Assembly (NCBI RefSeq): GCF_037975245.1
Contig: NC_092575.1
Location: 18,009,810 to 18,073,809 of the forward strand
Length of the DNA: 64,000 bases
Direction of reading: 5' to 3'
From: Apostichopus japonicus
Taxonomy: Eukaryota > Echinodermata > Holothuroidea > Aspidochirotida > Stichopodidae
Under the pieces are notes generated by a model. It was not told where the DNA came from, searched no databases, and saw only the letters and a program-made list of their open reading frames with translations. Positions 61,701 to 64,000 of this stretch are shown one piece after another. The position numbers were made by a program, and so were the translations under genes. Positions within the stretch are counted from its first letter, which is position 1. Every line of letters starts with the position of its first letter.

Positions 61701-64000
61701 AGCAAACTGCCCCCACCTGGTCTCGAGCCCGCGATCCAAAATACGTCACGCTCTCGAGGTACAGAGCAACCAACCGCGCCACGACAGCAGTTGATATAAA
61801 TCTATGTTCGTTTCTAATACTTAAACTTCCAGAGACCGTATAAGATCGCGGCAAAAGCAAACTGCCCCCACCTGGTCTCGAGCCCGCGATCCAAAATACG
61901 TCACGCTCTCGAGGTACAGAGCAACCAACCGCGCCACGACAGCAGTTGATATAAATCTATGTTCGTTTCTAATACTTAAACTTCCAGAGACCGTATAAGA
62001 TCGCGGCAAAAGCAAACTGCCCCCACCTGGTCTCGAGCCCGCGATCCAAAATACGTCACGCTCTCGAGGTACAGAGCAACCAACCGCGCCACGACAGCAG
62101 TTGATATAAATCTATGTTCGTTTCTAATACTTAAACTTCCAGAGACCGTATAAGATCGCGGCAAAAGCAAACTGCCCCCACCTGGTCTCGAGCCCGCGAT
62201 CCAAAATACGTCACGCTCTCGAGGTACAGAGCAACCAACCGCGCCACGACAGCAGTTGATATAAATCTATGTTCGTTTCTAATACTTAAACTTCCAGAGA
62301 CCGTATAAGATCGCGGCAAAAGCAAACTGCCCCCACCTGGTCTCGAGCCCGCGATCCAAAATACGTCACGCTCTCGAGGTACAGAGCAACCAACCGCGCC
62401 ACGACAGCAGTTGATATAAATCTATGTTCGTTTCTAATACTTAAACTTCCAGAGACCGTATAAGATCGCGGCAAAAGCAAACTGCCCCCACCTGGTCTCG
62501 AGCCCGCGATCCAAAATACGTCACGCTCTCGAGGTACAGAGCAACCAACCGCGCCACGACAGCAGTTGATATAAATCTATGTTCGTTTCTAATACTTAAA
62601 CTTCCAGAGACCGTATAAGATCGCGGCAAAAGCAAACTGCCCCCACCTGGTCTCGAGCCCGCGATCCAAAATACGTCACGCTCTCGAGGTACAGAGCAAC
62701 CAACCGCGCCACGACAGCAGTTGATATAAATCTATGTTCGTTTCTAATACTTAAACTTCCAGAGACCGTATAAGATCGCGGCAAAAGCAAACTGCCCCCA
62801 CCTGGTCTCGAGCCCGCGATCCAAAATACGTCACGCTCTCGAGGTACAGAGCAACCAACCGCGCCACGACAGCAGTTGATATAAATCTATGTTCGTTTCT
62901 AATACTTAAACTTCCAGAGACCGTATAAGATCGCGGCAAAAGCAAACTGCCCCCACCTGGTCTCGAGCCCGCGATCCAAAATACGTCACGCTCTCGAGGT
63001 ACAGAGCAACCAACCGCGCCACGACAGCAGTTGATATAAATCTATGTTCGTTTCTAATACTTAAACTTCCAGAGACCGTATAAGATCGCGGCAAAAGCAA
63101 ACTGCCCCCACCTGGTCTCGAGCCCGCGATCCAAAATACGTCACGCTCTCGAGGTACAGAGCAACCAACCGCGCCACGACAGCAGTTGATATAAATCTAT
63201 GTTCGTTTCTAATACTTAAACTTCCAGAGACCGTATAAGATCGCGGCAAAAGCAAACTGCCCCCACCTGGTCTCGAGCCCGCGATCCAAAATACGTCACG
63301 CTCTCGAGGTACAGAGCAACCAACCGCGCCACGACAGCAGTTGATATAAATCTATGTTCGTTTCTAATACTTAAACTTCCAGAGACCGTATAAGATCGCG
63401 GCAAAAGCAAACTGCCCCCACCTGGTCTCGAGCCCGCGATCCAAAATACGTCACGCTCTCGAGGTACAGAGCAACCAACCGCGCCACGACAGCAGTTGAT
63501 ATAAATCTATGTTCGTTTCTAATACTTAAACTTCCAGAGACCGTATAAGATCGCGGCAAAAGCAAACTGCCCCCACCTGGTCTCGAGCCCGCGATCCAAA
63601 ATACGTCACGCTCTCGAGGTACAGAGCAACCAACCGCGCCACGACAGCAGTTGATATAAATCTATGTTCGTTTCTAATACTTAAACTTCCAGAGACCGTA
63701 TAAGATCGCGGCAAAAGCAAACTGCCCCCACCTGGTCTCGAGCCCGCGATCCAAAATACGTCACGCTCTCGAGGTACAGAGCAACCAACCGCGCCACGAC
63801 AGCAGTTGATATAAATCTATGTTCGTTTCTAATACTTAAACTTCCAGAGACCGTATAAGATCGCGGCAAAAGCAAACTGCCCCCACCTGGTCTCGAGCCC
63901 GCGATCCAAAATACGTCACGCTCTCGAGGTACAGAGCAACCAACCGCGCCACGACAGCAGTTGATATAAATCTATGTTCGTTTCTAATACTTAAACTTCC
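58795..64000 (-). repeat. Satellite array B3, continuation of B2 (about 34 units, runs off the window)
   Basis: Units have the B2 marker AAACTTCC and the same orientation. One five-A unit lies near 58950. The others are four-A units apart from two single-base deletions, a C near 59716 (CGAGCCGCGATCC) and an A near 61618 (GCAACCACCGCG). No gene or unique sequence is present and the array continues past the window end. Confidence 0.96.

Noticed and set aside
1-64000. Hammerhead ribozyme, as encoded by some tRNA-related flatworm satellites
   Set aside because: The unit has GAAAC but no CTGANGA core on either strand, so the canonical catalytic core is missing.
1-64000. CRISPR array
   Set aside because: Whole 155-base units repeat with no short repeat alternating with unique spacers, and no cas gene is present.
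1-64000. CENP-B box (TTCG....A..CGGG)
   Set aside because: TTCGTTTC and GATCGCGGG give partial matches only; the full spacing and core bases do not occur on either strand of the unit.
18282-64000. TATA box (TATAAAT in GATATAAATCTATG) as a Pol II promoter
   Set aside because: The motif recurs in every B unit, no gene follows it, and it is altered to TATAAGT in array A. AT-rich chance match is enough.

Overview
The whole window is satellite DNA. One unit of 155 bases (some copies 154 or 156) repeats head to tail about 410 times from end to end, apart from two runs of exactly 100 N (6224-6323 and 58695-58794) that are assembly gaps. I find no protein-coding gene, no transposase or reverse transcriptase, no rRNA, no CRISPR array and no unique sequence. 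This much noncoding tandem repeat in a gapped scaffold points to a eukaryotic heterochromatic block, for example centromeric or pericentromeric. The species cannot be read from the repeat. A hand count of the 155-base consensus gives about 50% G+C and 13 CpG, roughly 1.4 times expectation, so there is no sign of the CpG loss typical of heavily methylated genomes.

Layout. Array A (1-6223, about 40 units) runs in one orientation and is very uniform. After the first gap every unit is in the opposite orientation. Array B1 (6324-18281, about 77 units) is diverse. It contains higher-order duplications: a 6-unit (933-base) repeat at 6330-8020, a 16-unit (2488-base offset) tandem duplication at 9749-14716, and a 6-unit (932-base) repeat at 14743-16725. 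Array B2 (18282-58694, about 260 units) switches sharply to an almost invariant unit. Its main variation is a 4-A or 5-A tract that makes units 155 or 156 bases long. Array B3 (58795-64000) continues B2 after the second gap. A, B1 and B2 differ at a few fixed positions, so they are distinct subfamilies.

The most interesting signal is inside the unit. On the + strand of array A and the - strand of array B, each unit carries an 80-base tRNA-like segment. It has a Pol III A box, a near-perfect B box 52 bases downstream, a potential acceptor stem pairing at 6 of 7 positions, the D-loop GG, and a TTTT run 8 bases past the acceptor end. The satellite may therefore descend from a tRNA gene or tRNA-derived SINE, and each unit may be a weak Pol III gene. 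These elements point toward the first gap from both sides. This is a structural reading by eye and needs a covariance-model test.

The open reading frames in the window are by-products of the repeat. A 155-base unit shifts frame each time, while 156-base units keep a frame open and give long, perfectly periodic, meaningless ORFs.
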